Assembly (NCBI GenBank): GCA_000708835.1 | Contig: DF237131.1 | Span: 88,882 to 152,881, forward strand | Origin: Klebsormidium nitens | Lineage: Eukaryota; Streptophyta; Klebsormidiophyceae; Klebsormidiales; Klebsormidiaceae | Reading direction: 5' to 3' | DNA: 64,000 bases | Shown here: piece after piece, positions 1 through 11,276 of the stretch | Layout of the letters: each line of letters starts with the position of its first letter | Numbering within the stretch: the first letter of the stretch is position 1 | Program-made: the position numbers and the translations under genes | Notes under the pieces: model-generated | The model's database searches: none | What the model was told of the DNA's origin: nothing | Seen by the model: only the letters and a program-made list of their open reading frames with translations

Positions 1-2
1 TG

Positions 3-512
3 TCGTATAACCTGCTGGTCGGGGCGTATGCCCGGGTCATCAACTCTCGGGCGCTGGACATCTTCGAGGAGATGAAAGAAAAGGGGATAGCGCCCAGCGT
101 GATGACGTATAACTGGGTGCTTATGTATATGCGGAAGGCGGGCACCGGGCCGCAGAAAGCGATCCGGCTGTTTAGCGAGATGGTGGCCGGGGGGGTCGCC
201 CCGACGGCCATAAGCTATGTCGAGATGGTCCGGATATTGCAGCGGGCGGGGATGGACGAGGAGGCGGCCGCAATGCAGAAGGAGTTGGAGTTAGTGCAGG
301 GCGATGACGCAATTATGAGGGTTGCGGAGCTGACGTCAGAGCGGCAAGTTAGCTCAAGGGGAAACGCGGAAGTTGATTCTAGGGGTTCGTCTGATCTAGA
401 AACGGATAACCCGGAAGAGTTGTTAGAAAACAAGGCTGGGTTGTCAGACGGGTTGGAAGGCGAGGCGGGCTGGAGACACCTGCTGGTCGCCACGGAGCGA
501 GGGGTCGATTAG
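3..512 (+). CDS. Pentatricopeptide-repeat (PPR) protein, C-terminal part (5' truncated by window edge)
   Basis: The frame is open from the window edge to a TAG at 510-512 and gives 169 residues. The first ~95 residues hold at least two PPR-type helix pairs: a Y-N-L-L-V-G-A-Y block, then A-L-D-I-F-E-E-M-K-E-K-G-I-A-P, then a Y-N-W-V-L repeat ending S-E-M-V-A-G-G-V-A-P. The spacing of about 35 residues and the G-x-x-P-x-x-x-x-Y register are those of the P-type PPR family. Known family role: sequence-specific organellar RNA binding in processing, editing or translation. The last ~70 residues are polar and low in structure, with no E/DYW editing domain visible. The N-terminus and any targeting peptide lie outside the window, so organelle and target cannot be stated. 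Confidence 0.85.
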   Translation, partial: SYNLLVGAYARVINSRALDIFEEMKEKGIAPSVMTYNWVLMYMRKAGTGPQKAIRLFSEMVAGGVAPTAISYVEMVRILQRAGMDEEAAAMQKELELVQGDDAIMRVAELTSERQVSSRGNAEVDSRGSSDLETDNPEELLENKAGLSDGLEGEAGWRHLLVATERGVD

Positions 513-1807
513 ATACTATTTTGAAGAAACAGATCAGGACAATAGCCTCGTTTTGAAACAGTGACTGTATTGATCTGAGCCATTGAGCTAGCGCGCGTCT
601 CGTGGTACATTCGCAGAGATGTTTCAACCAACAAACGACATCAATATTTTGATTGTCCCTGCGAGTGCCTTGTTTCGAACTTCGTTCTGTTTCAATCGGA
701 TTTGCAATCTGAAAGCTAAGTACCGGTGGCTTGCACGTTCGCAATGGTGGGCGCAAAAAGGTAATAAGTCGGCACACCTACGTTTCCGGGCAGCGCGACG
801 ACTCTTGGCAAAGTCTGTCCTTACATCTTATCAGCATCATTGATATAGTACTCAGTCGGAAAGGCCACCGTCGACGATCCGCACATGGCACGAGAAGTTC
901 AGATTTTGGGGTGCGCATTCATGCAAAGCATGCATGAGTGTATTGAGAGTGATGCAATGAGCTTGTGCTGGTCCACGCGGGTCAAATTGAGTTGGCCCGT
1001 AAATATCATTCTTGCCTCGATCAATCCCCATACTGAGCCGTGTGCAAGGGACAGCCGCCATCATTGCCCATGAGCTGGAGGCTCCATTAGCCATTAGTCC
1101 ATGAGGTGGGCGCCGGCGGCTATTGTATCTTTCCAGCCATGCTGAAATTAGGCTCAAAGCAGGACGGTGGATCATATATACCCTCATATACTCTCATCCA
1201 TACCCTTTCAAGCTAGTTTGTTCTTTCAATCGGTAGCAAGCAAAGATCTGGATCAAAACCATAGGTTCGTCTTGATGTAAAGCTTACGGCTGATACTTCT
1301 GTTCTCATGTTCCATGGTCACTGTCATGCACACGTAGGCGATGGCTTATGTGTGGAATCCGAACACGTTTTGGAGAGCTGCAATAATCTGGAAGATCTGG
1401 ACAACCAGTATGAGAACCACTGTTGGCACGGTCGAAAGCGGATGACTTTCATCACAGGCAACACAGGCTCGACTGCTCGCTGCTCTTTTTGGAGCATAGT
1501 GCCTTTTACATCAGGACAGTGCAAGAAGCTCACACTTGCCGCGCTCATTTACGAATTATGGGCCCCACGATCAAGCTTGAGTCGATGCAACGACAATGCT
1601 GTGCCCGGCCCGGAGCACAAAAATACGAGTACGCAGCACACACTGGAGAAGGACTCTCCATCCATTGATCAGCTTTGGCACAGTTCGGACTTGTAGCAGG
1701 TTGACCAAACATCCACCCAAGCCCGATACACAGAAACATTTGCACCGGTAAAATACGACCGTTTTGATTGTTCGATGCTGTCAGGGCCAGCCAGGCGCCA
1801 ATTCTGT
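513..1807. other. Intergenic, no gene seen
   Basis: This is the space between the convergent 3' ends of the PPR gene (+) and the KATNIP-like gene (-). Only short unrelated open frames occur. It presumably holds both 3' untranslated regions. I see no RNA gene, repeat or further KATNIP exon. Confidence 0.5.
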
Positions 1808-4800
1808 TCAAAACTTGTCAAGATCCAAGCTCTCCACAACGCTTCCGGAAGTGTCGGCGGCCGCCTTAAGGGCGTTTGCCGTATCGCTGTAGCGCTTCAG
1901 GTCGTATCTCTCCAGCGCAGAGAGCGCGTTCTCACTCTCCGTAAAGAGCACACACTCGGCGCATCGCAGTGCGCCCTCCATGATCCCCGGCGCTTTCCTA
2001 ACCTCCCCCACAAAGATAACTCGGTCGTCTAACCTAACCTCGATTGTCCTGACCCCCCGGAAAGAGTGGATCCGGCTGCAGTTGTAGTTCCACACCCGGA
2101 TCATGCCCAGCGTCGTGACGTCATCGAGGCTGACGTGGATGCTGACCGCCTCGCCGGGTGTGAATGGGGCCAGCCAGTGGTGTAAGTCGTCGCAGGTCCA
2201 GTTCACACCGTCCAGCAGCTTGTCCACCGTCCGGGGGTCCGAACCGTACCCGGACAGGATGTTCAGATCCGGCGGTTCCGCCCGGAGCTGCTTCTCGAGG
2301 GAGCGGAACGAGAGCGGCTCTCCGGCGGAGTCGAACAGCTCCAGCCCGGAAAGCCCGACATAGAACGGGTCGCCCCAGTTCTCCAAGATGTGGACCGTCA
2401 GCTGACTGCCACGTGGCTCGCAGGGAATGGTAAAGGAAGTCGGCATCGGAACGGAGGCCTGTAGCAGCTTGCCACGTGGCTCCTCGGGGGCAGGCGTGAC
2501 GTCCAGACTCTCAGCCGGGTGAACGAACGACGAAAGAGCGTCGTCTTCCGCTCCCCTGTCTAGTCTCGCGCCGCTAACTCCCGGAGGGGTTATTACACCC
2601 GTCGGCTGCGCAGGAGCAAGCCAGCTTGGCTCCACCAGAGCGTCGGCGATCCGTGCATCTCTCTTGTCCGCCTCTTTTTCCGCTCGAGAAGCCGGCCGGA
2701 AACCTGCCCGCTGCAGGCCCGTTCCAAGTTCCGTTCCGCCGAGCGCAGACTTCCGGCCGCCGGCCAGAACGCCTCGCTCCGAGTCCGGTTCTTCCGTTCT
2801 TTCTCCGCCTAGCTTCTCTACCGAAACCACCCCTTCCTGCCCTTCGGGCGTATACACATCGGGCAGGGGTTCCGGACACGGGAGCGGTTCCGCCGGAATG
2901 TGGAGCCGCCCCGCGTGCGAGTGCCGGAAGAACGCCAGCGAGTCGAGCGACTGCTCCAGCGCGGACGGTGCGCGCCGGTCGCGCCCCTTCCGGCGGAACC
3001 CTTCCGGTGCCTCCTCGACGGAAGGCGTCTCCATTCGAGACCGGCCCCTCGGTCGAAAGGCCTCGTTGGGAGACTCTTTACCGGGCGATACGCTATCCCC
3101 GACATAGACTGCGCGCGCAGTCTCGTGCCCCCGGTTAAGACTTAAGCCTCTTTCCTCGGACCGGTCAGATGGACGCAACATTTTTGGATCGCCGTCGGAC
3201 GTCCGATTGACTGACCGCCTTCCGCTAGCGCGCTGCGCCAGCGACATTTCCCCCGTTCCGCTCAACCGAGCGCCGGAACGGACCGCCGAGCGACCCTCCA
3301 GCCCAAGGGAGGACCGCCGCGAATGGCGGACAGCGGAACCGGAACGGCCACTCGACTCCATCTCCGCTCCGTTTGCATCGTTCCGTTCCGTTACGGACTG
3401 CCCACCGTTCCGTTCTGTTTCTGTGGCCTTCCCCCTGCGACCCTTTCCGGGCTGCCCCGAAGATGACGTCACCCCGAAGACGGACTCGGGGGATGACGTT
3501 GGGGACGGCGTGTCGGTCGTGATGACGTTCAGGAATGGCGAGCGGTTCCCGGCGCGGCTGCGGGGCCCCAGGAGGATCCCCCCGGCCAGTGCTTCCGCGT
3601 CTCGGGAAGGTCGGTTTGCGCTAACCGGGGCGGGGGTTAGGGAGGACGACACAGGGGCGGTGGAAGAAAGCGAGGCCTCGGCACCCGGTTCGCCGCGGTA
3701 CGAGGTAGTTCTGGTGACGTCATCGTCCATGCTGACGCGTCTCCTGCCTGCTCGTGGGGAAGGGCTGTCTTTCGAGAAGGAAGGGTTCGTTGGTAAAAGA
3801 TCCGACGGTTCCGTCTGGTGTCCAGTCTTTGCCCCGGTGGTCGATTTCGGAGGTGTTTTGGAGGAGGAAAAGGATGTTCTAGAACCCCTTTGGGCTGTGG
3901 CGTCGTGCGGCGCGCGCAGACTTGGAGAGGGTGCGCGCATCACTGACGTGGGTTCGGGGGTTAGGGGCTGCGCAATCGTTCCTCGGCCAGGACTTTTTGG
4001 GGGGCGTTCGTGAGGGAGACCTGCATCAAAGTAAGGCAGAATCGTTTACTCGTGGTTCTTGAGAAGGCGAACAATTCAAAAGAGATGTGAGATGTTCAAG
4101 ACGAAGCTGTGCCCATACTCCGAATAGACTTTTAGGCTGTCTATAAACCCTCTGCTGTTTACCACGAATTCTACAACTCAAGCAAGTGGAAAAGAATTCG
4201 GGTGAAAACTTATGTACAGATCCTTCGGTCCACCTCGTGTAACGGGCGTAGGAAACCGTTACACGAAGGCCTCTTTTTAACCCTATCGTTTTCAAAAGAA
4301 GGGCCAATTCGCTTACCGGTTTGCTTAACGCCCGGAGTTGACAGCCCTGAGGAGCATTGCGCAGCCAGCTCAGCTCTCCTCCTTTCAGCGACCGCGCTGG
4401 CATCACCGGCTTTTCCGGACCCGGGACTCGTGCTTCTGGTGTTACTGAAACCGTCCCCGGGTTCCGCACGCTCCTCGGGGCCTTGACACCGCTCCAGCTT
4501 CTGGATCACCTCCAAGAGGTACTCCTGCTTTTGCGTGTCAAGCAGCCGCAGCCGCTCGTTCAGCTCCGGAAGAAGGGGCTTTGCTGGCTTCCCTCCCAAA
4601 CTCTGCATTCGGGCGACCGCCTCCTCCTCACCATTCCTCGAAGGTCGCCTTGCACGACCCTCTTTCTCCAACCCTCCAATCTCTCGTTCATCGGATCTGC
4701 TTTCCCTCCGTTCCGCCTCCGTTTCGCTCTTCCGCTCCTCCGCCCTTTGCCCCTGCGCCAGACGCTCCAGTTGCGCCGCGAGCGCTTTGGCATTCTCCCG

Positions 4801-6579
4801 CCTCACAGCCTCCAGCACGAGACTGACATCCGTTCCCGGCTTGGTTCCGTTCCTCGCCGTCAAGGGCGCCCTCGGCACGGATTCCGCCGGCTTCGGGTTC
4901 GACAGAGCAGAAAGCGGACGGACCCTTCCGGGCTTGCCAAGCGGACTGCCTGCGAACGTGATTCCTGGAGACACCTTCGTTGGAGAGTATTTCTCCTCCA
5001 CAAAATGCCCGCTTCTAGTTGGGGTTGGGGCTGATTCGTCTGGACTCGAGTCCGACTCCTCCACAACCGCACTGGTTTCCAGCTCTAGTTGTGCGCCACC
5101 AGGACTCTCGACCTCAGAAAGCTCTTCCTCCTCAATTTCTTCCACTTCTAGTTCTTTTCTCTTCATCGCACTGGGCCGGGGTACAGCTGTGACTGTAACG
5201 TAAGTTTCTCCCCCATCTGCTTCTTCAGAAACATCTACCACCTCCATCGAACCGAACGCTTCACTTCGAACCGTTCCCCAATCTTGGACGCTGCTATATG
5301 TGACGCTGCTCGCCGCCGTTCCGCTTCCGCTCCTTCCGGCCGTTCCGTTTTGTTCTGCTGGGCGGGACGAAGGACTCCGGTCTCCAAAGCGCGCACTCTT
5401 GGCATCGAAGCTCCGGATCATGTCAGGGGAGTCGACCGTTTCTAATGGAGGCACCGGAACGCTCTGTGGGCTCTCCAGAGGCGTTTGATCTATACTTTCT
5501 CGGTTCGGGGGGGTGCCTTTGCTGGCGACTTGGAGGGGGGTCTCGGCATCTGCATGCTGAGTCCGTTCGCTTTCCATCCCCCCCTCTTCACCCAGGCTGA
5601 AGTCCTCCTCAAAGGACTCTTCGTAGGCTTCGAAGTCCTCCGACTCGTATGACGCGCTAACACAAAGGTTCGCACCAGTCGCCGCATCCCGACCCTTTCC
5701 AGCTTCAGTGGCAGCATGCCTCTCGAAGTGGGGTTTCTCGACCACCGAAAGTTCTGTCCCAAGGAGTCTGTCTGGCTCGACGATCTCTTGCACAACCGTG
5801 AAGTCTGCGTCTTCATTTAAGCCCCGAACTTCTGCCACATGTCCAGCACCCCTTTTTTTGCCTACGTCTCCGATCTCCCTACGATCCAGATCTCTCCCCG
5901 CCTCACTCCGGCTCCTCTCCCCTTCTTTCCCTCCCCCATCTCCTTTCTCTTGGCCGCCAAGTTCGTCTTCATTCACCCCCGCTGACTGACTGCCATCTTT
6001 CAGGCTGTCTTCTGCTCCGTTTTCTCCGCCTCCCGTTTTCCCCGCTTCTGCACCTGTCTCCACCTCCACCTCCCCTCTCGACTTTCTCCCCCCTCTAGTT
6101 TCCTCGACCGGAAGCGCCGCCCCGTCGTCTGTTCTAATCACCAGCTGTTGCGCCCGCTGCCAATTCCGCCTCCGTCGGTGCTCGTCCTCGGTACCCCCCC
6201 CATGCCCAGAGCTTCTTCTACCCCCCCCCTGCACCTGCCTTTTCAGCTGCGCTTTTACCCGCTCCTCATTGGCCCCACTTAGCTGCAGATTAAACCCCTG
6301 TTCCCGTTCCCGGAACCCCCCGTGCGAAACGCGCTTCTCGGACGTTCTTCTGGAGTCCAGATGGGACTCGGCACTCGTCCGGCGGTCCGGAAAGAGCGCC
6401 TCTGCTTTTGAGCTACCGGCAGAGTGGGTGGTCCGGTGGGGGGCATAGTCGAGATGGTGTGAATGGGGCCAGGGGTCTCTCTCAGGAGTTTTCACACCAG
6501 CGGCGGCAAGCTCTGCCAGCGTGACTCTCTCGTTGCCTAACGCCCACTGCCGGCGCTGCCTCGGAGGGGGCGGTTCCAT
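1808..6579 (-). CDS. KATNIP-like (KIAA0556 family, DUF4457 domain) protein, two exons
   Basis: Exons are 6579-4317 and 4020-1808, joined across a 296-bp intron: donor GTAAGC at 4316, acceptor TGCAG ending at 4021. Phase 1 is kept (G + GT gives Gly), giving 1491 aa. The ATG at 6579 (M-E-P-P-P-P) is the first in-frame ATG, but a possible acceptor just upstream could mean an earlier exon. About 1280 residues are disordered and charged, with a short helical segment near residues 665-695 (E-L-N-E-R-L-R-L-L-D). The C-terminal ~170 residues match the family's DUF4457 block: W-G-D-P-F-Y-V-G-L-S-G-L-E, then M-I-R-V-W-N-Y-N-x-S-R-I-H-S-F-R-G-V. Animal KATNIP binds katanin and acts at the ciliary base; animal proteins carry more than one such block, whereas I see one. 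A flagellar role here is inference. The homology is clear; the disordered part is not diagnostic. Confidence 0.8.
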
Positions 6580-8066
6580 ATTACCTGCATTCAAATTGTC
6601 TTCTTCTCCTCTGCCTGTTATCTGATTTTGATAACCTGATTATGCACTGGAGGCACAGGAAGTTTGTGATGTTGTCATTCTGAAGCAATGAGGATTTGAC
6701 CCAAGACTTCCAAAAGTCTTAGTGAGCTTGGTGCCTGTATTTGCATCACACGTGCTTCAGATTACCAGACGGAAAGAGCCAAGAACTGGGGTAAGCTGCT
6801 GCTTCAACAGCAGCATTGAAAGTTTCATCGAAAGCTGAACTCAAACAATGTTCAACACCTCAACTGCTTTTTGCATCTTCCTGTAAGGCAGCTTAAATCC
6901 TTGGCTGGTAATCTGCAGGCTTCGCTACATGTAGAAGATGTAGCTGACTTTTATTTTCAAAGTGTTGAGCGGTGCAGTCTGCTTTACCCAGCTCAGTTGG
7001 GCTGCCCAGCTCACGCAGGCAGTGTCTATCCACATAAGAGACAAAGAGGTCTTCTTGCTACAAAGAGATGGCTTGCCTTCCATTTACTCAAAACTCGAAA
7101 TCTGAGCTGTCTTCATGTCGACGTCAGCTCAAGGTTTGAGCCAAAAGCATGCCTTTAGAATTCCGCCAAGCCAAGCAACTCCGCACCGCAGAAGGGACAT
7201 TCCAGCATTATTGTTCCGTAAATGAGCAGATTTGATGCAGATGGTAAATGATGGATCCATTCAACGCTCGGCGGCTTACCTGCCAGTCCTGAGCTGCTTT
7301 CAAGTCAGCACCGAGCTTTTTATCCTGATTTGCATGACAGCTGCTAAGTCGTTGAAATCCTTCAAAACCATGTCAGGTAAATGTGATTGTTCGACCACCA
7401 GCTCCTTCTCGACAAGACGGCAAGATATAGCGTCTAGGGGCGCGGGAAAACCTAAGCTTTTTGTATTCTTGTATTAGCCTGGCAGCAGACAGCAACTTTC
7501 AAGAGTCTTCAATTGCATGAAGTTGGTTCTCCCAGCCTGCCCTACCCAGAGGTTTTCATGTGGTTGCCTCCCTTATTGACATGACATGTTCCAAAATCGG
7601 TAAGGCATTTTTATTCGTGATCCTATTGGCCGAAACCCTTACCGGGTTGACCGCGTTGACCGAGATCGAAACTTGAGCGACTAACCCCCTACTAACCCCA
7701 GCAGATTTCCTACTTCGAAAACGAGAAAGCCTTAACCCCATACTCAAAAACCCTTCGCAAAATTTCCAAGGGGGAGGACATTCTAGTACTCGATCTTACG
7801 CCGGCTGACTCGCAGATAATTTTTAAGTTCACATCGGACGTGTACATTGTTTCCCATTCCATCCTGGCCGTCGACACTAGATATCGACGGTATGCATGGA
7901 GCTCCAAGTGAGAGCGCGCGCGACCATTCAATCACTCGAGCTCGCGTACTGAGAATTGGAGGTGTTTCAATCTTGCCAGATAATACTATATAGTGTCAGA
8001 TGGAAACATATGGTGTACTTATGTAAGTAAGTAGTAGGCCCATAAATCCTTACATGTAAACCGTAG
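6580..8066. other. Intergenic, shared upstream region of divergent genes
   Basis: This lies between the 5' end of the KATNIP-like gene (-) and the hairpin upstream of the transglutaminase-like gene (+). Only short uncorrelated open frames are present. It must contain the promoters of both genes, but I recognise no specific element. Confidence 0.45.
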
Positions 8067-8150
8067 CAGTCAGTACGCACGCTTCTGGGGCTTTGACACC
8101 ACCAGAAAAGGTTGGTGGTGTCAAAGCCCCAGAAGCGTGCGTACTGACTG
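8067..8150. repeat. Perfect 38-bp inverted repeat with 8-nt loop
   Basis: The left arm 8067-8104 and right arm 8113-8150 are exact reverse complements, separated by 8 nt (8105-8112). Pairing stops sharply at 8066/8151. The arms have mixed base composition, so this is not a simple-sequence palindrome. It lies 161 bp upstream of the ATG at 8311. It could be a hairpin RNA source, a fold-back insertion, or an assembly or read artefact; the sequence alone cannot tell. Confidence 0.9.
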
Positions 8151-8310
8151 GACTGAGCATGACCGGGGTACGCGAGTTCGAGACAATCGTTTTTTTCCTA
8201 GGTATTAGCTCAGAGTGTTCGCTGCAGATTCGAGAAAAGCAATTCCCGGTTCTCGATTCCTCAAGAGCGCTTTGCAGCTCCCTCACTCAGCGCACAATCT
8301 CTTTTTGAGA

Positions 8311-9871
8311 ATGGCTTCATGTTCCAGCAATGGCAGCGCCATGGTTGGCTGCGCCTGCGGGTGTTCTGGGTGCCAGCCCCACCTGGTCAGCGAGTGGACA
8401 CCAGAGGAGAAAGCAATCTTCTCCAGCCTGACTTCCATTCCGAAGATCCAGGACTTTGTGGACGCTCTGAAGTATGAAGCGAAGCCAGACGGTGCATGGT
8501 CGCCCAGAATGACCATTCGATGGGGCCATGGCCACTGCTTCGGAGGGTCCCTGTTTGCTGCAGCTGCGTTGCGCAACCTGGGTGAGTTTGCTTTAAGAAG
8601 TGGTCAGTCTCAAATCAAAGCCTGTTTTGTAGAATGATCCTTGCTCGACGCAGCTAGAGTTCTTCCCCACCTCCACGGCAGATTTGCTTGACTTCTTGCA
8701 ACTGCTGGTGCTGGTCTCCTTTATAGACCTTGATAGAGGTTTCAATAAGTGCAGCTTGCTTCGTGTTATAGAAGCTACAATGAGGTCTCAACCAGTGAGA
8801 GAGCATCTTGCCAACAGAACTCTTGACTTTTACTTGATTCGTGCCAAGCATTTGAAGGACTTGCGAATCAGGATGAATCCGGTGATCGTACCTACAACAA
8901 GTTCAGCTTAGATTGCCCTCTTAACTTTGTAAGCAAATGCATTCATCCAGATCCGCATACAATGCTGACGCTTTTGGGGGCCTTCTGCAGGCCACCGGCC
9001 ATACATGGTCCACATTTCCACAGACCCTGAGGTCGATGACGACCACGTGATCTGTGCCTATCAGATCGACGGCTACTGGGGCGCCATTGCAAAGTCCAAC
9101 TACTCCACGTTGCGAGGCAGGGATCCGGTCTACCAGTCAATCAGGGAGCTCGCCATGAGCTACTTCGACTTTTACTTCAGCTCTGCAAAGGTCAAGTCGA
9201 TGACTGGGTACTCTGATCCAGTGGCGTTGGAGCAGTTTGATGAGAGGGGCCCAGGAAAACAGGGCTGGATGTATGCGGAGGACAACATGGAGGATCTGGA
9301 TCGGGTGTTATGTTACGAGGTAAATCTCGCATCCTCGTTTTTCTTGCACAAGGCTTTAGGTACCCGTTGAGTTCCTTTTTCTAAGGACATCTGGGGGCAG
9401 CCCGTTCGTCTTGAAAAGACAGATTGCAGATGCAGTGAGACACAAAGACCTATATTTCTGGGCTCCGGGCCTTCTGGACCACATCAAGACTAAGTGAGAA
9501 CGAATTACTGTGGTTCTGTCAGACAATCTGCATCATCCTTTCAGGTGTGACGGCAAATGCCTCCGTATCGACGTATCTACTTGCTCGCATGTGACATTCT
9601 CTTCCATCACTCAGTCCTTAGGATGAACATCCTGCCTGAACGACCATACGTAAGCTGGTCGCTGCTTAAGGGCGGAGTTTTTAAAGACTTACAAGAATTG
9701 TAACAGGTTTGTATTCACCCTGCGTCGTGATGCTTGCAGGCCCCCCACTACAACGTGGTGACATCAAAGATGGCACCTCACCTGAGCCCTGCTACCAAGC
9801 AACTTCTCGAGGCGTCGACTCTTTTCACCAACTGGGACGGGCTTTTCAAGCCAAAAGAATCCCAGACGTAG
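8311..9871 (+). CDS. Transglutaminase-like domain protein, three exons
   Basis: Exons are 8311-8581, 8991-9319 and 9740-9871. Donors are GTGAGT and GTAAAT, acceptors CTGCAG and TTGCAG; phases 1 then 0 are kept, giving 243 aa. After a Cys-rich N-terminus (C-A-C-G-C-S-G-C, residues 14-21) comes a core with W-G-H-G-H-C-F-G-G-S-L-F (Cys76), D-D-D-H-V (His109) and G-Y-W-G-A-I-A-K-S-N-Y. Motifs and length agree with a family of small bacterial and fungal transglutaminase-like proteins; Cys76 and His109 fit the first two members of a Cys-His-Asp triad. Substrate and reaction are unknown; members may act as proteases, amidases or acyl transferases. The third exon (A-P-H-Y-N-V-V-T-S-K-M) matches the family's C-terminal end. 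No targeting signal is evident. The model is well supported; the function is not. Confidence 0.75.
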
Positions 9872-11276
9872 AGCTACCCGCAAGAGCATGACACAAAGTG
9901 TGCGATTTATATTTTGTTTGGAGGCGAACTCCTTCAAAGGTACAGAGAGGCAGAAGAAGCTTGCACATTTGACCGATCTGCCCGATCCTCCGTTAAGATG
10001 TGGTCGAATGATTGATCAGACACAAAGTGGAAGCTTCAGCTGGTTGGATCAATTGTCAGGGTAGCCTTCTGAACGATGAAAACAAATGCCTCGCTCAATT
10101 AGTTACTCGGAAAAACCAGAGCATTAGCCGCTAGCTGCCGTAGATCTAGTTAACGTGTTGACTGATCGAGTTGAACGAGTTGCTTCGCTGTATTGAAGCC
10201 GGATTAGGTACATCCGTGTCCACTACTTTGCTACTTTGATCATCCCGCGAGTGAGCCCGCAACAGCATCCACTGACAAGGCACTGAAAAGCTGAAAAGTC
10301 GTTTTTTGATGGCCTCTTGGATCTCCGAGTGTACAAATATACAGCGTTGGGGCTCCTCGAGGTCCGATACCACATGCTATCTAGGTACCACCCCGCCGCG
10401 CATATGTTTCGTGAATGCTAACCTCATGATATAAGAGATCTCTTATATGCCGCTTGATCGGACACATTCTTTGCATTGCATGAGTTTTGTCGGTATGACT
10501 TTTTTTTGGGCTGAGCTTAACGTTTCCGCTTGAAGTATGCACGCTTCACAGCAGCAGCAATGTGTGCATCTGCAACGTATACAAGTTGCGCGTAACCGAA
10601 CAGGTGACAGTTGCTCGTTTATTTTGGAGTATGTACGGTCACTGCCTATATCAATGCGGCACTAAACTGCGGCTGTCACATGCTCTGCCCCATACCGCAT
10701 ACACCGATTGCGCGCCGGAGCTAAAATACAAGCTGCGGCTCAGGTGATCATAATGATACCAAGTGACGAATATAATGTGCCGGGCCCATGTCGCTGGCAG
10801 TCGGCCCGGGCTTGGCCCGCCGGTTGCTAGCTTGAAGCAAGATAAACAACCAAGCCGGATGATCGGCTTGAGCCAGATCGTTGAAATTACTGCTGTCAAT
10901 TTCCATGCAAATAGATGAGAACTAGGCTAGGTGCTCACGTCTTCAAGCATGATAGCCCCATGACGGTCACTTGCTGGTGGAGCTTGAAATTTGGCACTGT
11001 GGCGCACATCTGACGCGATCACTCCTTTTGAATTAATAAAGCAATGAAATAAATCACGAGTCCACAATTGCAGTCTGCACCATGCATATCTTGCGGACAC
11101 TTATCATTGACGAAATAGGGCAGTCTACACAGTCTACTCCCGTGCACGAAACTGATCGCTCAAAGAGCCACTCTTCTCCAGACAGCTCTCAATTCAAGCT
11201 GGCCTTCACTGAATAGCAAAACAGTGGAGACGTATACATAATGAAGCAATTGCTTAATGCTTGATTTGACTTCAAT
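9872..11276. other. Intergenic, no gene seen
   Basis: This sits between the convergent 3' ends of the transglutaminase-like (+) and HAD phosphatase (-) genes. Only short, unsupported frames are seen. A 20-bp perfect palindrome built around AGATCT lies at 10429-10448. I see nothing else. Confidence 0.45.
10429..10448. repeat. 20-bp perfect palindrome
   Basis: ATATAAGAGA is followed at once by its reverse complement, with no loop. It is AT-rich at the ends and centred on a BglII-type hexamer. It may be chance in this long gene-free stretch. Confidence 0.6.

Noticed and set aside
3207-4013. 268-codon plus-strand frame
   Set aside because: Shadow of KATNIP-like exon 2, which has the DUF4457 domain and an in-phase intron.
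1808-6579. Two separate minus-strand genes instead of one KATNIP-like gene
   Set aside because: A GTAAGC donor and TGCAG acceptor join the two frames exactly in phase, and the downstream frame lacks an ATG near its start that would suggest its own gene better than the splice does.
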